Shown here piece by piece: positions 50,573 through 59,996 of a stretch of 64,000 bases of DNA. This DNA is from Sphingomonas sp. FARSPH (GTDB lineage Bacteria; Pseudomonadota; Alphaproteobacteria; Sphingomonadales; Sphingomonadaceae): contig NZ_CP029985.1 in the NCBI RefSeq assembly GCF_003355005.1, positions 2,998,501 to 3,062,500 of the forward strand, read 5' to 3'. The notes beneath the pieces were generated by a model, which did no database searches, was not told where the DNA came from, and saw nothing but the letters and a program-made list of their open reading frames with translations. Both the position numbers and the translations under genes were made by a program. Numbering within the stretch: the stretch's first letter is position 1; every line of letters begins with the position of its first letter.

Positions 50573-52051
50573 GTGCATCGCCTTTGGACCGCCATCGATA
50601 GCGCGGCACCGCGCCGGCTGACCAGCCGGGGCGCCTATCTGGAAGCCGTGGGCGTCAGCGTGCTTGGGGTTTGCCTGTCGGTGGGCATCGCACTCGTGTC
50701 CCGCGTCCATCTTCCGTTCATTTTCGGATTGGCGGCGGTGCTGTTCACCGCTCTGCGTCACGGATTCGCACCAGCTGTTACCGCCACGGTCATCGGCCTG
50801 ATTGGAACCGTCTATTTTGGGCCAGTCTCTCCAGTTGTCACGCCGACGAACGTCACCACGATCGCGCTGTTTTCGTTGGCGACCGCCGTCGCTGGCGAAG
50901 CACTCCTTCGCCTCCGTGCACGTGCCGACGCCTACGCCTGGCAACTATCTCAACGCAAAGCGTATCTCCAGTCGGTCTTCGCCACGTCGCCAGCTGCGAT
51001 GTTGGTGATCGCCCACGACGACAAAATCTTGACGTGCAATCAGGCCGCGGCGACGCTGTTCGACTATACGTCCGAGGAGTTGGCGGGCGAGCCGATCAAC
51101 CGGTTGATTGCGCTCAGGCGCGACCACCGGGCGATCGATGAACTTGCGACGGCCATCGCGCGATATCGTTTGAGCGGAGACTTGGCGATCGGCATCCGTC
51201 GCAATGGATCCCCGTTCGAAATTGCGCTCTCGATGGCGGAGATTTCGGTCGGCGCCCAGCAATTGATCACGCTCTATGTCCGAGATGAAAGCCTAACGCG
51301 AAAAGCCGCGCTGGACCACGCCGAACTGCAAATGGAGGTTCAGCAAATGAGCCGCGCGACGGCGCTGGGGCAATTAGGAAGCGCGATCGCCCATGAACTG
51401 AACCAGCCTCTTGCCTCCGCGGCAAATTACGCGGGTGCCGCGCGCCGATTGCTCGTAGGCGGGCAGCCCGTCGGCAAGGTCGATGCGCTCGTATCCGAAT
51501 CGATCGGACAGATTTTTCGCGCCAGCGCCATCCTTAAATCTCTTCGACAGTTCGTTGGCTCCGCCGAGCACGAAGCGCAATGGATCGATGTGCGCCAAGT
51601 GATTTCCGAAGCCGCGCACCTTGTGCAATTGCCGGTGCGCCACGCCGGCGTGGTGCTCGGTATCGAGATCGCGTCCGATGTCGAATATGTGATGGTCGAT
51701 CGTGTCCAGATCCAACAGGTCCTTTTAAACCTGATCGTCAATGCGACGCAGGCCATGACGGACTGTACCGAGCGACATCTGCAACTCGCCGTCGTGCGCG
51801 GAGATCATGATCTGGCCATCGTCATGCTGACGGACAGCGGCCCTGGTATAGCGCCATTGGCGCGGGACCATTTGTTCAAGCCGTTTTCGTCAACCAAGCA
51901 CAACGGTTTGGGCGTCGGTCTTGCAATATCGCGATCGATCGTCGAAGCGCATGGCGGACGACTCTGGCTCGATGAGTCCGTCGCAAGGGGGACGCGGTTC
52001 TGTTTCACGCTGCGCCATCGTGACGCCATCGATGTCAGCGATGCAGCCTGA
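50573..52051 (+). CDS. PAS sensor histidine kinase, FixL-like
   Basis: About 492 residues from GTG 50573 (AGGAAGGGG upstream). Three to four membrane helices (about 20-110), a PAS domain (about 125-240: YLQSVFATSPAAMLVIAHDD), then HisKA with GQLGSAIAHELNQPLASAAN, and ATPase motifs NLIVNATQAM, DSGPGIAPL and GLGVGLAISRSIVEAHGG. The PAS lacks the surroundings of a heme-binding His that I could confirm, so the name FixL refers only to family likeness. Its end overlaps the FixJ-like gene by 20 bases. Confidence 0.87.
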   Translation: MHRLWTAIDSAAPRRLTSRGAYLEAVGVSVLGVCLSVGIALVSRVHLPFIFGLAAVLFTALRHGFAPAVTATVIGLIGTVYFGPVSPVVTPTNVTTIALFSLATAVAGEALLRLRARADAYAWQLSQRKAYLQSVFATSPAAMLVIAHDDKILTCNQAAATLFDYTSEELAGEPINRLIALRRDHRAIDELATAIARYRLSGDLAIGIRRNGSPFEIALSMAEISVGAQQLITLYVRDESLTRKAALDHAELQMEVQQMSRATALGQLGSAIAHELNQPLASAANYAGAARRLLVGGQPVGKVDALVSESIGQIFRASAILKSLRQFVGSAEHEAQWIDVRQVISEAAHLVQLPVRHAGVVLGIEIASDVEYVMVDRVQIQQVLLNLIVNATQAMTDCTERHLQLAVVRGDHDLAIVMLTDSGPGIAPLARDHLFKPFSSTKHNGLGVGLAISRSIVEAHGGRLWLDESVARGTRFCFTLRHRDAIDVSDAA

Positions 52052-52655
52052 ACGCCCCATCTACATCATCGACGACGATGACGAGGTGTGTCGGTCGCTG
52101 ACCCGGCTGCTGCAAACCATGAAAGGGCTTGCACCTCGGACCTGGCCATCGTCCGACGCGTTTCTGGTGGACCTCGACCTGCTGGCGCCGGGAACGGTGA
52201 TTACCGATATCTGCATGCCCGGTACCGATGGGTTGATGTTGATCGCAGCGATGCGGGCACGCGCACGCCCTGATCCGATTGTTGTCGTCACGGGCCATGC
52301 CGATGTTCCGTTGGCCGTTCAGGCACTGAAGGCAGGCGCGGCCGATTTTCTTGAAAAGCCTTTCGAAACCGACAATTTGCTGGCCGTGATCGAACATCTG
52401 AACCAGCAACAAGTCGCGTCCCATCCACGCGCTCTCCATCCGCAAATGAGCGCCCTGTCGAAGCGAGAATTCGAGGTCTTCGAATGCCTGGTCGAAGGCG
52501 CAACCAATAAGCAGATCGCGTATCGACTGGCGATCAGTCCGCGGACCGTGGAAATATATCGTGCCAACCTGATGGCGAAGATGCAGGCCAACAGCTTGTC
52601 GCATCTCGTCCGTATGGGCTTGGAGGCTGGGCTCGGCCGGCAAGTGCCCAAATAG
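52032..52655 (+). CDS. Response regulator, FixJ family
   Basis: 207 residues. Receiver: D14-D17 cluster (IIDDDDEV), phospho-acceptor D59 in VITDICMPGTDG, Lys in DFLEKPFE. C-terminal LuxR helix-turn-helix LSKREFEVFECLVEGATNKQ then IAYRLAISPRTVEIYRANLM, AKMQANSLSHLVRMGLEAG, typical of FixJ. Overlaps the kinase gene; ATG 52032 or 52041. The pair lies next to the amyloid-like locus and may drive it, as two-component control of fibres is common. Confidence 0.9.
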   Translation: MSAMQPERPIYIIDDDDEVCRSLTRLLQTMKGLAPRTWPSSDAFLVDLDLLAPGTVITDICMPGTDGLMLIAAMRARARPDPIVVVTGHADVPLAVQALKAGAADFLEKPFETDNLLAVIEHLNQQQVASHPRALHPQMSALSKREFEVFECLVEGATNKQIAYRLAISPRTVEIYRANLMAKMQANSLSHLVRMGLEAGLGRQVPK

Positions 52656-52670
52656 CGTACCAAGGCTGGG

Positions 52671-53498
52671 CTATTCGCGCCATTCGTGGCGCATGAGCCT
52701 GATGCTGAGGGTGTAGACCAGCCCGCTGGGCGGCAGACGCAAGGTTGCTTTGCACCGCCGATTGGATGCGATCAGGTCTTGCAACAGGCGAGATCCGAAC
52801 CCGACCTTGGCCGGCATCGACACCGTCGGGCCGTCTAGCTCGCGCCATGTCAGGCATAGCTCGTCATCCGTCGCGTCATTCCGTATCAGGGTCCAGCGCA
52901 CGCCGACGCGCCCGACGAGGTTAGTGAGGGCGCCATGCCGGATTGCGTTGGCACATAGCTCGTGGATGACAATCGCGATAAGGTTCGCCCAGCGCGCAGC
53001 GAGGGCGATCGCCGATCCAGACTGCGCTATGCGCGGTCGCAGCGGATCATCGAACCGAGCGGTGACCTGGCCTATCACGTTCCCCATCGAGCAATAGTCC
53101 CCCGTCACTTCACAACCAATCCGGGCAACCGCGTCAAGGCTGCGCAAACGATCGATGAAGGCCGTGACCATTGGGTTGGCTTCGAGGGGGGACAGCGAAA
53201 GACGGGCGAGTGCGATGGCAAGCGACACCAGGTTGCGTGACCGATGAACCGCCTCATCTTGCGTAACAGATGCGAGGTAGCGATCGTCGGCGGCTTCGAG
53301 TAGCAGTTGCACGGCTTTGCCATCATCGGTCGTCGCCGGGATCGGGAAGGTGACACGGACATTGGAGCTGTCTTTTTGTGAAGGGCCGGCGGCTTGAGTC
53401 CCGTTAGATTGGTCGCTCGACTGATCGATCAGGCGCGCGGAAACGGGCAAGTCCTTCCATTGGATTGTCAGATATATCGGAGCCATTTGAGTAGACAT
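52671..53498 (-). CDS. HWE/HisKA_2-type histidine kinase-like protein
   Basis: 275 residues from ATG 53498. Has an H-box-like helix DEAVHRSRNLVSLAIALARL and an ATPase domain with VIHELCANAIRHGALTNL (N box), a middle section WRELDGPTVSMP and GFGSRLLQDLI, as in HWE/HisKA_2 kinases of alphaproteobacteria. No PAS or membrane domain; the first 70 residues are unremarkable. Converges with the fixJ-like gene. Could act on one of the nearby regulators. Confidence 0.7.
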   Translation of the reverse strand: MSTQMAPIYLTIQWKDLPVSARLIDQSSDQSNGTQAAGPSQKDSSNVRVTFPIPATTDDGKAVQLLLEAADDRYLASVTQDEAVHRSRNLVSLAIALARLSLSPLEANPMVTAFIDRLRSLDAVARIGCEVTGDYCSMGNVIGQVTARFDDPLRPRIAQSGSAIALAARWANLIAIVIHELCANAIRHGALTNLVGRVGVRWTLIRNDATDDELCLTWRELDGPTVSMPAKVGFGSRLLQDLIASNRRCKATLRLPPSGLVYTLSIRLMRHEWRE

Positions 53499-53593
53499 GC
53501 GATGTGGCTTCCTGGCGCGGACCAATGGCAAGAGCGGACGACAGAAGGTCCGCGACGCCATGCTGCTGCTGAACCGTCGTCGCCGCAATTCCG

Positions 53594-53920
53594 TTGATTT
53601 ACGGAGCCCGGGCACTGGTAACGGGACAGGCGGCAAGGGCCATCGCGTCAAAGATCGCCCCGCAGTGGATCGCCTGTCTGTGGCGGTGTTGGCGGGTGGA
53701 GCACCGCGATGGCAGGCCAGCCCTGGCCACGACCATCAACGGCCCCGGCACGATGATCGAAGTGCTGCAGGCCATTTTTCGCACCCTGAACGGATTGCCT
53801 GCTAAACAGGCTGTCTTAGATAGTGATCTGCAGCACATCCAAGTCCCGTGCCCTTCGACAGAATACTCGGTTCGAGCCGGCTTCGCGCTGATTATCCGCG
53901 AGGGTTTGGGTGAAGAGTAA
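53594..53920 (+). CDS. Hypothetical protein of uncertain status
   Basis: 108 residues from TTG 53594. Codon use in the first two thirds resembles the neighbours (GC-rich third positions), the rest less so. IYGARALVTGQAARAIASKI, TINGPGTMIEVLQAIFRTLN. No family recognised, no signal peptide. May be the remnant of a longer gene. Divergent from the HWE kinase gene by about 95 bases. Confidence 0.35.
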   Translation: MIYGARALVTGQAARAIASKIAPQWIACLWRCWRVEHRDGRPALATTINGPGTMIEVLQAIFRTLNGLPAKQAVLDSDLQHIQVPCPSTEYSVRAGFALIIREGLGEE

Positions 53921-54553
53921 GTACCAATACGCCCTTCAAAGTGCTGGCCGCCCCAGGCACTGCGTTTCCGATGCGCGAGCGTTTACTCGGGCATTGGCTA
54001 GCGATCTGGCAAAAAATGTCGAACGTGAAATGCGCGATAACGCCGCCGTTGGCAGATCATTGGCCACTTTGGTGACTTGAACGTCGAGAGGGTAGTCTCG
54101 GAAGGGACAGGCACGCGCCAGCGTGAATGAATGACCGAAGTCGACGAGCCGGCATTTGGCAGGGAATGACCACAATTGGGCGTAAGCGGCCCCTACCCTT
54201 TTGCCTCAACGACCCAGTTGCGGTCATTCATCTCGACCTTGCCGCGTCTCGGTTTCTGCCGTTCGTTCACCTTGCAAGAGCCGCCTCTTCCACCGCACAT
54301 TTGGATGACCGAACGTCTGGCATTGGGGGAGCGGAACGACCGCTTGCGGGAACAACGGTGGCGATAGCCGACAAAGCGTAGCACCGCCTCGTTCCCGACG
54401 GGAATCGAATATCGGGAATTGCAGCTAGCGGCTCATTGCCGTAGGAAATTCGCGTTCTCGGGAGTTTTTCGAAATGCTCCAGCGTCACCGCTAAGCGGAA
54501 AGGCACACGCCAGCGGAGTGATCCGCCGACTGGACTCTGGTTTCGAGAACATC
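53921..54553. other. Intergenic region holding a full dispersed-repeat copy
   Basis: No gene supported. The best-preserved copy of the dispersed repeat (54164-54345) sits here, and another short relative just before it near 54128. The start of the SDR gene lies at 54554. Confidence 0.55.
54164..54345 (+). repeat. Dispersed intergenic repeat, best-preserved copy
   Basis: GGAATGACCACAATTGGGCG ... GACCCAGTTGCGGTCATTCA ... GGTTTCTGCCGTTCGTTCAC ... GACCGAACGTCTGGCATTGG. Other copies in this window (21546/24060, 24546, 25386, 30279, 45384) share these blocks in order. Both ends carry related words (AATTGGG / CATTGGGGG). Confidence 0.7.
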
Positions 54554-55333
54554 ATGCAAAGATTGAATAATAAGACGTGCGTCGTCACTGGCGCGGCGCG
54601 TGGCATTGGCCGCGCCATTGCTGCCCGCTTTCATGACGAAGGCGCTATCGTCATCGTCACCGACATAGACGAAGCGGTAGGGGCGGCTACTGCTGCCAAG
54701 ATCGGATGTCGGTTCGAACGGCTAGACGTGCGTGAGGAAGGCGACTGGTCGCGTTTGGCGGGCGTCATTCCGGTGGCCGACGTGATGGTCAACAATGCCG
54801 GCGTGACCGGGTTCGAGGCCGGCATGGCCCCGCACGACCCGGAACACGCCAGCCTCGCGGATTGGCGCGAGGTGCACCGCGTCAATCTTGATGGGACGTT
54901 CCTCGGCTGTCGTTACGCCATCGGCGCGATGAAAGGCGCGGGAACAGGCTCGATCATCAACATATCATCCCGCTCTGGGCTGGTCGGCATCCCCGGCGCG
55001 GCGGCCTATGCCTCGTCCAAGGCGGCGATCCGCAACCATAGCAAGACGGTCGCGCTCTACTGCGCGCAGCAGGGTTGGAAAATTCGCTGCAACTCGATCC
55101 ATCCGGCCGCGATCCTCACGCCGATCTGGGAGCCGATGCTGGGCACTGGTTCCGATCGGGACGCCAAGATGCAGGCGCTCGTCGCGGACACGCCGCTCAA
55201 GCGGTTCGGGATGCCTGACGAAGTCGCGGCCATCGCCCTGATGCTTGCCTCGGACGAAGCGACCTATGTCACCGGCACGGAGGTCAACATCGACGGCGGC
55301 TTACTCGCCGGCTCTGCGGCTTCACCCGGTTGA
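54554..55333 (+). CDS. SDR family oxidoreductase
   Basis: 259 residues from ATG 54554. TGAARGIGRAIAARFHDEGA, D-x-D (VTDIDEA), VMVNNAGVTGFEAG, catalytic Ser and Tyr in NISSRSGLVGIPGAAAYASS with Y-A-S-S-K, LKRFGMPDEVAAIALMLASD, and VNIDGGLL near the end: a classical 3-ketoacyl reductase-like or cyclohexanol/steroid dehydrogenase-like SDR. The open frame extends upstream to 54419 without domain content. Alone on its strand; neighbouring genes give no substrate clue. Confidence 0.87.
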   Translation: MQRLNNKTCVVTGAARGIGRAIAARFHDEGAIVIVTDIDEAVGAATAAKIGCRFERLDVREEGDWSRLAGVIPVADVMVNNAGVTGFEAGMAPHDPEHASLADWREVHRVNLDGTFLGCRYAIGAMKGAGTGSIINISSRSGLVGIPGAAAYASSKAAIRNHSKTVALYCAQQGWKIRCNSIHPAAILTPIWEPMLGTGSDRDAKMQALVADTPLKRFGMPDEVAAIALMLASDEATYVTGTEVNIDGGLLAGSAASPG

Positions 55334-55498
55334 ACGCTGTGGTGGGCGTCGCCGATCGCGCTCACCATCCGTTGTCGATTGGGACCCCATAGCGGGAAGG
55401 CGGCCCTGCTAGTCGCGCCGAGAGCCGTCCGAAGGGTGCTGTCAGTCTAACGCGAATCGCTCGCCACACGATGCAGGTCGGGCTGCAATGCTCGCGGC

Positions 55499-55790
55499 TT
55501 AGCTCGCGAGCACCTGCCACTCGGCCCGCGCGGCGGACCGTCGTTCCCGGTAAGTTTGTCGGTCGATAAGGTGGCGCTTCAGGCGGAAGTCGTCGTGGAT
55601 GCTGGCATGGACCGATGCGAACTTTTGCAAGATCTTCATCTGTCGAATCCGCAGCGTCGCTCGCTCTCGTCGTGGGAACGGCAGGTGACTGTTCTCCACC
55701 CGGCCCAGCGACCGATCTCCTGACTGTCGCCGCAACCCAGTTCATACATGGCAGCACCATAACTGACCGGCAGGCGCTACGACGGCTGGC
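55499..55790 (-). pseudogene. IS6-type transposase remnant
   Basis: The minus-strand frame 55499-55735 contains RVENSHLPFPRRERATLRIR, QMKILQKFASVHASIHDDF and YRERRSAARAEWQVLAS, the C-terminal end of IS6-type DDE transposases (E-N-S-H-x-P-x-R-R-R-E-R). In another frame just upstream (about 55710-55775) SYGAAMYELGCGDSQEIGRW is the segment that should precede it, so there is a frameshift too. The rest of the element is gone. Confidence 0.75.
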
Positions 55791-56117
55791 TCCGCCTGCG
55801 GGCGGTCCCTCGCCGCTGCACTGATCGGAGCTCGCGCTCCGGCTGTCGCTCTCCCGTTCCACGCCCTGGATGACGGGCAACCAGAGTATGCAGCCATGCA
55901 TGCACCGAGCACGGACAATCTTCCCGCCGGGAGTCGAAGTCGAACGGTAGACGTCGGGCGCGGACCCAAACGTAGTGGGCTTCCTGCACGAGTGACTGCC
56001 GTTCACCGTGGAGCAGAGCAGCTTGGGTCCGGGACGGACCTCATTAAATTTTGCCAATCATTTGAAACGTCACACAGCGCACATAGCCGTCGCCGCGAGA
56101 CCGACGGAGTTTCCAAC
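55791..56117. other. Upstream region of the second TonB receptor gene
   Basis: No gene supported. The TonB receptor frame is open back to 55896 but that part shows no signal peptide and reads as noncoding. Nothing diagnostic for a regulator site was found. Confidence 0.5.
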
Positions 56118-58739
56118 TTGAACAAGCACGCTCTGCTCGCAGCGACGAGCACCCTTTTCGTCATGTCGAACATGACGTCGGAGTCCGCCCGCGCCCAGAC
56201 CATCCCGACCACCCAGGCGGTCTCCGGTGCGAGCGCCGACTCATCCCAGGACATCCTGGTCACTGCCCGCTCGGCGCAGACGGCCCGCGCCGAACAGCGG
56301 GACGCCGCCAACATCGTGAACGTGCAGTCCGCCGAGACGATCGCGAAGTATCCTGATTACAATGCGGCCGAGGCGCTTGGGCGCATCCCAGGCGTCTCGC
56401 TCTCGATCGATACCGGAGAGGGGCGGTTCGTCAACGTCCGCGGTCTCGACGGCAACCTCAACGGCGCAACGTTCGGCGGTGTCGTCCTGCTGAACACGCA
56501 GCCAGGCGGCACCTACTTCAATGCGGCCGGACGGGCGGTCGAGTTCGACACGGTGCCGATCGGGGCGGTGGACCGGATCTCGGTGATAAAGACGGGTCTT
56601 CCCGACCACGATGCCGAAGGCCTCGGAGGATCGGTCGAGTTGACGCCTCGAAGCGCCATCGGACGAAACCGTCCCTTCCTCGACATGACGCTGGGTGGCG
56701 GCTACGAGTCGCTGCGACATACCGGCCTCTACCGGGCGGACGTCACGGCGGGCGGCAGCTTCGGGGTCAACGCCGTCGGGGATCCTCTATTCCACGTCGT
56801 CGCAAACCTCTTCCGACATGATGACCGACGCGGCGTCGACGACGTCGAAGCGGCCTATGCCGACCAGCAGCCCACCATTCCAGGCAAGGCCTTCTCGGCG
56901 CTCGAGCTTCGGCGATATCAGTATTTCCGGCGGCGCTACGGCGCCACGGGCGAGATCGACGTCACCCCGGACAGCGGCCAGCGCATCTTCCTTCGCGGGA
57001 GCATCGCGGGCTACACGGAGCGCGTCTGGCGGCAGCGGCTGGAGATCGACGGCCTGGACGGATCGAACGGCAGCGGCGTCGTCGCGATGGCCGCCACGAA
57101 TCCGAACGGCTTCGCCGTGTCCGACGCGTCGGCGGTCAAGACGCTGCGCGACGAGGAGGAGGCTCACCGCAACCTGCTGCTTCAGGTCGGCGGCGAACAC
57201 CGCATCGCGCCAAACGTGAAGTTCGACTGGTTCGCGGCGCTCGCACGCTCCACCTACCAGAAATACCGGGACCGCAACGCGACCTTCTCCGGGCCAGGCG
57301 ACGGCGCCAACCCCGCGGCCACGTTCCCCATCACCTACGACAACACCTCGGACCCGAACGCCCCCGTTTTCTCGACGGGCCGCGTCAACCTCGCCGATCC
57401 GGCCAACTACATCCTCTCGGGCGTCTCGAACCAGATCGAATACGACCGGGACCTCGAACACAGCTTCGCCGCGAACTTGGCGATCTCGCCCGGCCTCGTC
57501 GACGGAGACGAGATCAAGATCGGCGGCAAGCTTCGCCTGCGTGGGAAGCTGTCCTACGTCTCGGCGCGATCACAGACGTCCGCGATGGATAGAGGCGCCC
57601 CCCTGTCGGACTTCGCCGGCGGAAGCGGCGTCGTCTTTTACGACAGACGCTACGACATTGGTCCCCTCATCGACCCCGGCGCCATCGCGTCCCGCTTCGG
57701 CGGTCAGCTCGCCGCTCTCGATCTCGGCCGCGACCAGCTGAGCTTCGACGACCGCGAGGACGTGACCGCCGGCTATGCGCAATACACCGGCCGGTTCGGC
57801 AAGCTAGGCGTGCTTGCGGGCGCCCGCGTCGAGCATACCGTCTCCCGCTACGGCGGCTTCGTCACGCTCACGGACGCAAACGGCGGATCGACGACGCAGT
57901 TCAACGACATCCGCAAGACCTACACCAACGTCTTTCCGACCGTGCAGCTCCGCTACGATCTCACTGGCCAGCTCGTGGCACGTGCCACCTATTCCACGGG
58001 CATCGCGCGGCCGGGCTTCCTGCAGACGATCCAGAGCGGGCAGGTCGACGTCGGAAACCAGATCGTGACGACCGGCAATCCGAACCTGCGCCCCACCTAC
58101 GGCAACAACTTCGACGCGGCGCTGGAATACTACCTGCCGGAGAACGGGATCATCTCCCTCGGCGTGTTCGACAAGCAGTTCCGGGATTACATCGTCTCAC
58201 GCACGTTCCGCGCGCCGTATCTGCCCTACAGCCCGACCACCATCTTTACCTACCAGTCCTTCCAGAACGTCTCGGGCGCCTACGCGCGGGGCGTTGAGGC
58301 GAGCTTCGTCGACCGCTTCCGCGGCCTTCCCGCGCCGTTCGACGCGTTCGGCCTCGACGCCAACGCCACCTACGTCGATTCCGGTGTCGCCCTGCGTGAC
58401 GGCGAGGCGAGCAGGGCGCTGCCCGGCACCTTCCACTTCAGCGGCAACGCAGCCCTGTTCTATGAACGCGGCGGCACCCAGATCCGGCTTTCGGGCCTCT
58501 ACGAGTCGAAGGCGCTGTTCGGCATCGGCGGAAGCCCGGGAACCGACGTGTTCCAGGACAAGCGATTCACCCTCGACCTGTATGCGAACCGGGACCTGAC
58601 CCCTCGCGTCGCGGTCTACGCCACGGCGCGCAACCTGCTCGACACGCCGCTCCGGTTCTACGAGGGTTCTGCGGACAGGCCGATCCAGCGCGAGGTCTAC
58701 CGGCAGACCTTCGAGGCGGGCGTCAAGATCAGGCTCTAG
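56118..58739 (+). CDS. TonB-dependent receptor
   Basis: About 873 residues from TTG 56118; ATG 56163 is the alternative. Signal peptide (about 1-31, SARAQT), TonB box-like DILVTARSAQTARAEQRDAA, plug domain with IPGVSLSIDTGEGRFVNVRG and ISVIKTGLPDHDAEGLGG, then a barrel ending in VKIRL. The plug wording (E-G-R-F-V-N-V-R-G-L-D-G-x-L-N) marks the group of receptors often linked to sugar or peptide uptake in Caulobacter and sphingomonads. The remnant of a GH51 arabinofuranosidase directly downstream hints at an arabinose-containing glycan as past substrate. Confidence 0.9.
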   Translation: MNKHALLAATSTLFVMSNMTSESARAQTIPTTQAVSGASADSSQDILVTARSAQTARAEQRDAANIVNVQSAETIAKYPDYNAAEALGRIPGVSLSIDTGEGRFVNVRGLDGNLNGATFGGVVLLNTQPGGTYFNAAGRAVEFDTVPIGAVDRISVIKTGLPDHDAEGLGGSVELTPRSAIGRNRPFLDMTLGGGYESLRHTGLYRADVTAGGSFGVNAVGDPLFHVVANLFRHDDRRGVDDVEAAYADQQPTIPGKAFSALELRRYQYFRRRYGATGEIDVTPDSGQRIFLRGSIAGYTERVWRQRLEIDGLDGSNGSGVVAMAATNPNGFAVSDASAVKTLRDEEEAHRNLLLQVGGEHRIAPNVKFDWFAALARSTYQKYRDRNATFSGPGDGANPAATFPITYDNTSDPNAPVFSTGRVNLADPANYILSGVSNQIEYDRDLEHSFAANLAISPGLVDGDEIKIGGKLRLRGKLSYVSARSQTSAMDRGAPLSDFAGGSGVVFYDRRYDIGPLIDPGAIASRFGGQLAALDLGRDQLSFDDREDVTAGYAQYTGRFGKLGVLAGARVEHTVSRYGGFVTLTDANGGSTTQFNDIRKTYTNVFPTVQLRYDLTGQLVARATYSTGIARPGFLQTIQSGQVDVGNQIVTTGNPNLRPTYGNNFDAALEYYLPENGIISLGVFDKQFRDYIVSRTFRAPYLPYSPTTIFTYQSFQNVSGAYARGVEASFVDRFRGLPAPFDAFGLDANATYVDSGVALRDGEASRALPGTFHFSGNAALFYERGGTQIRLSGLYESKALFGIGGSPGTDVFQDKRFTLDLYANRDLTPRVAVYATARNLLDTPLRFYEGSADRPIQREVYRQTFEAGVKIRL

Positions 58740-58804
58740 CTCCGCGCCGGACGACGTCAGCCTCTCGGGAGTTCGAACGACGCCGTCTCCCGGCGCGTCG
58801 TTCG

Positions 58805-59062
58805 AGCGCAGTCTCGGCGAGCCGGGACGCAGACGGCGTGCTGCACCTGTCGATCGTCAATTTGCACCCCGACCAGGCGGCACCCATCGCCGCGACGCTG
58901 GCCGGCGCCTCCGGCCGCATCGCCACCGCCGAGACCCTGACCGCCGACCGCATCGACACTAGGATCGAGTTCGGGCGAAAAGACCTGTTCGTTCCGATCC
59001 GGCTCGACGGCGCGCAGCCGACGGACCGGCGCCTTTCGCTGGCGTGCCGGCCAGATTGGTGA
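58805..59062 (+). pseudogene. GH51 alpha-L-arabinofuranosidase C-terminal fragment
   Basis: The frame reads AVSASRDADGVLHLSIVNLH, PDQAAPIAATLAGASGRIAT, AETLTADRIDTRIEFGRKDL, close to the last beta-sandwich of GH51 arabinofuranosidases (V-S-R-D-x-x-G-V-L-H-L-S-L-V-N-L-D-P). The catalytic barrel is missing and there is no start, so only the tail remains, about 65 bases after the TonB receptor gene. Evidence for deletion of a glycan-use operon. Confidence 0.6.
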
Positions 59063-59273
59063 CCATGGTGACCGTGCGCTAGGGTCCGCTGAACACGCTC
59101 GACAATGAATGGCGTTCTGCCACACAAGACCGTGGCGGGCAGGACCGCAGCTTGACCTCGGCATCGCGCGCGCGGCGCGCGTCCGATGCCGACCGGAACG
59201 ACAGGGGGCCGCCCGCCGACGTCGACGCCTTAGGCGCGGCGGACATCGGACGGCGGCCATGACCTGTATAGCG

Positions 59274-59996
59274 TCAGCCCCTGGCGCGTGGGACAGGGTC
59301 GGCCCGGCGGAGATCCGGCGGCTCCGGGCGCCTCGTCACGATCGGGGCGGCGACATACGTCCAGGCCGCCCCGAATGCCCAGCCGGCCAGGACGTCGGTC
59401 GGCCAGTGCACCCCCAGATACACTCGCGAGAGGCCGATCAGCAGGACGAACACGAAGGCCGCAGACGCAATCCCTCGACGGACAGGCGGACGACCGACGC
59501 GGTCGAGCGCGAGGCCCGCCAGAAGCAGATAGACGATCGAGGCGTCGGCGGAGTGTCCACTGGGAAAGCTCAGGCTCGACACCTGGACCCAATGCGGAAC
59601 GACCTCCGGCCGGGCCCGGACGAACACGTACTTTACGAGATTGGCCACGGCGACTCCCGTTCCGGCGCACAGGACGAGCCGGACCGCAGCCGCGCCGCGT
59701 CGTGCCATCGCCAGGAGCGCCGCCCCGATCAGCGTCAAGGCCGCCAAGGTCGGGAAGGCGCCCGCCGCCGTCGCCAGCAGCATGATGTGCTTCAACGCAG
59801 CCCAGCCGGCGCCCGGGTGATCGATCGCGTGACGGACGGCAACCAGCAGGATGCGGTCGAGCGCGCCGAAGTCCCCAAAAACGAGACGCGACGCAAGCGC
59901 GAGGCAGAGAGCGGCTGAGGCGCAGACGACCACTTGAAGCCCGATGGCGCGCTCCAGCACCGGGCGCTGGGCGTCCGGCCGAGGCGGCACGCTCAT
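59274..59996 (-). CDS. PAP2 family phosphatase
   Basis: 240 residues with about six membrane helices. The three phosphatase motifs are present: KYVFVRARP (K-x6-R-P), PSGHSA, and SRVYLGVHWPTDVLAG (S-R-x5-H-x3-D). Removes phosphate from phosphatidic acid, undecaprenyl diphosphate or a lipid-A-like substrate at the periplasmic face. Its start overlaps the end of the DedA gene (ATGA at 59993), so they are made together, fitting a joint role in lipid-carrier recycling or envelope homeostasis. Confidence 0.9.
   Translation of the reverse strand: MSVPPRPDAQRPVLERAIGLQVVVCASAALCLALASRLVFGDFGALDRILLVAVRHAIDHPGAGWAALKHIMLLATAAGAFPTLAALTLIGAALLAMARRGAAAVRLVLCAGTGVAVANLVKYVFVRARPEVVPHWVQVSSLSFPSGHSADASIVYLLLAGLALDRVGRPPVRRGIASAAFVFVLLIGLSRVYLGVHWPTDVLAGWAFGAAWTYVAAPIVTRRPEPPDLRRADPVPRARG

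Noticed and set aside
55362..56057. Minus-strand ORF of 231 codons
   Set aside because: Residue content is that of noncoding GC-rich DNA; the IS6 transposase remnant lies in another minus-strand frame.
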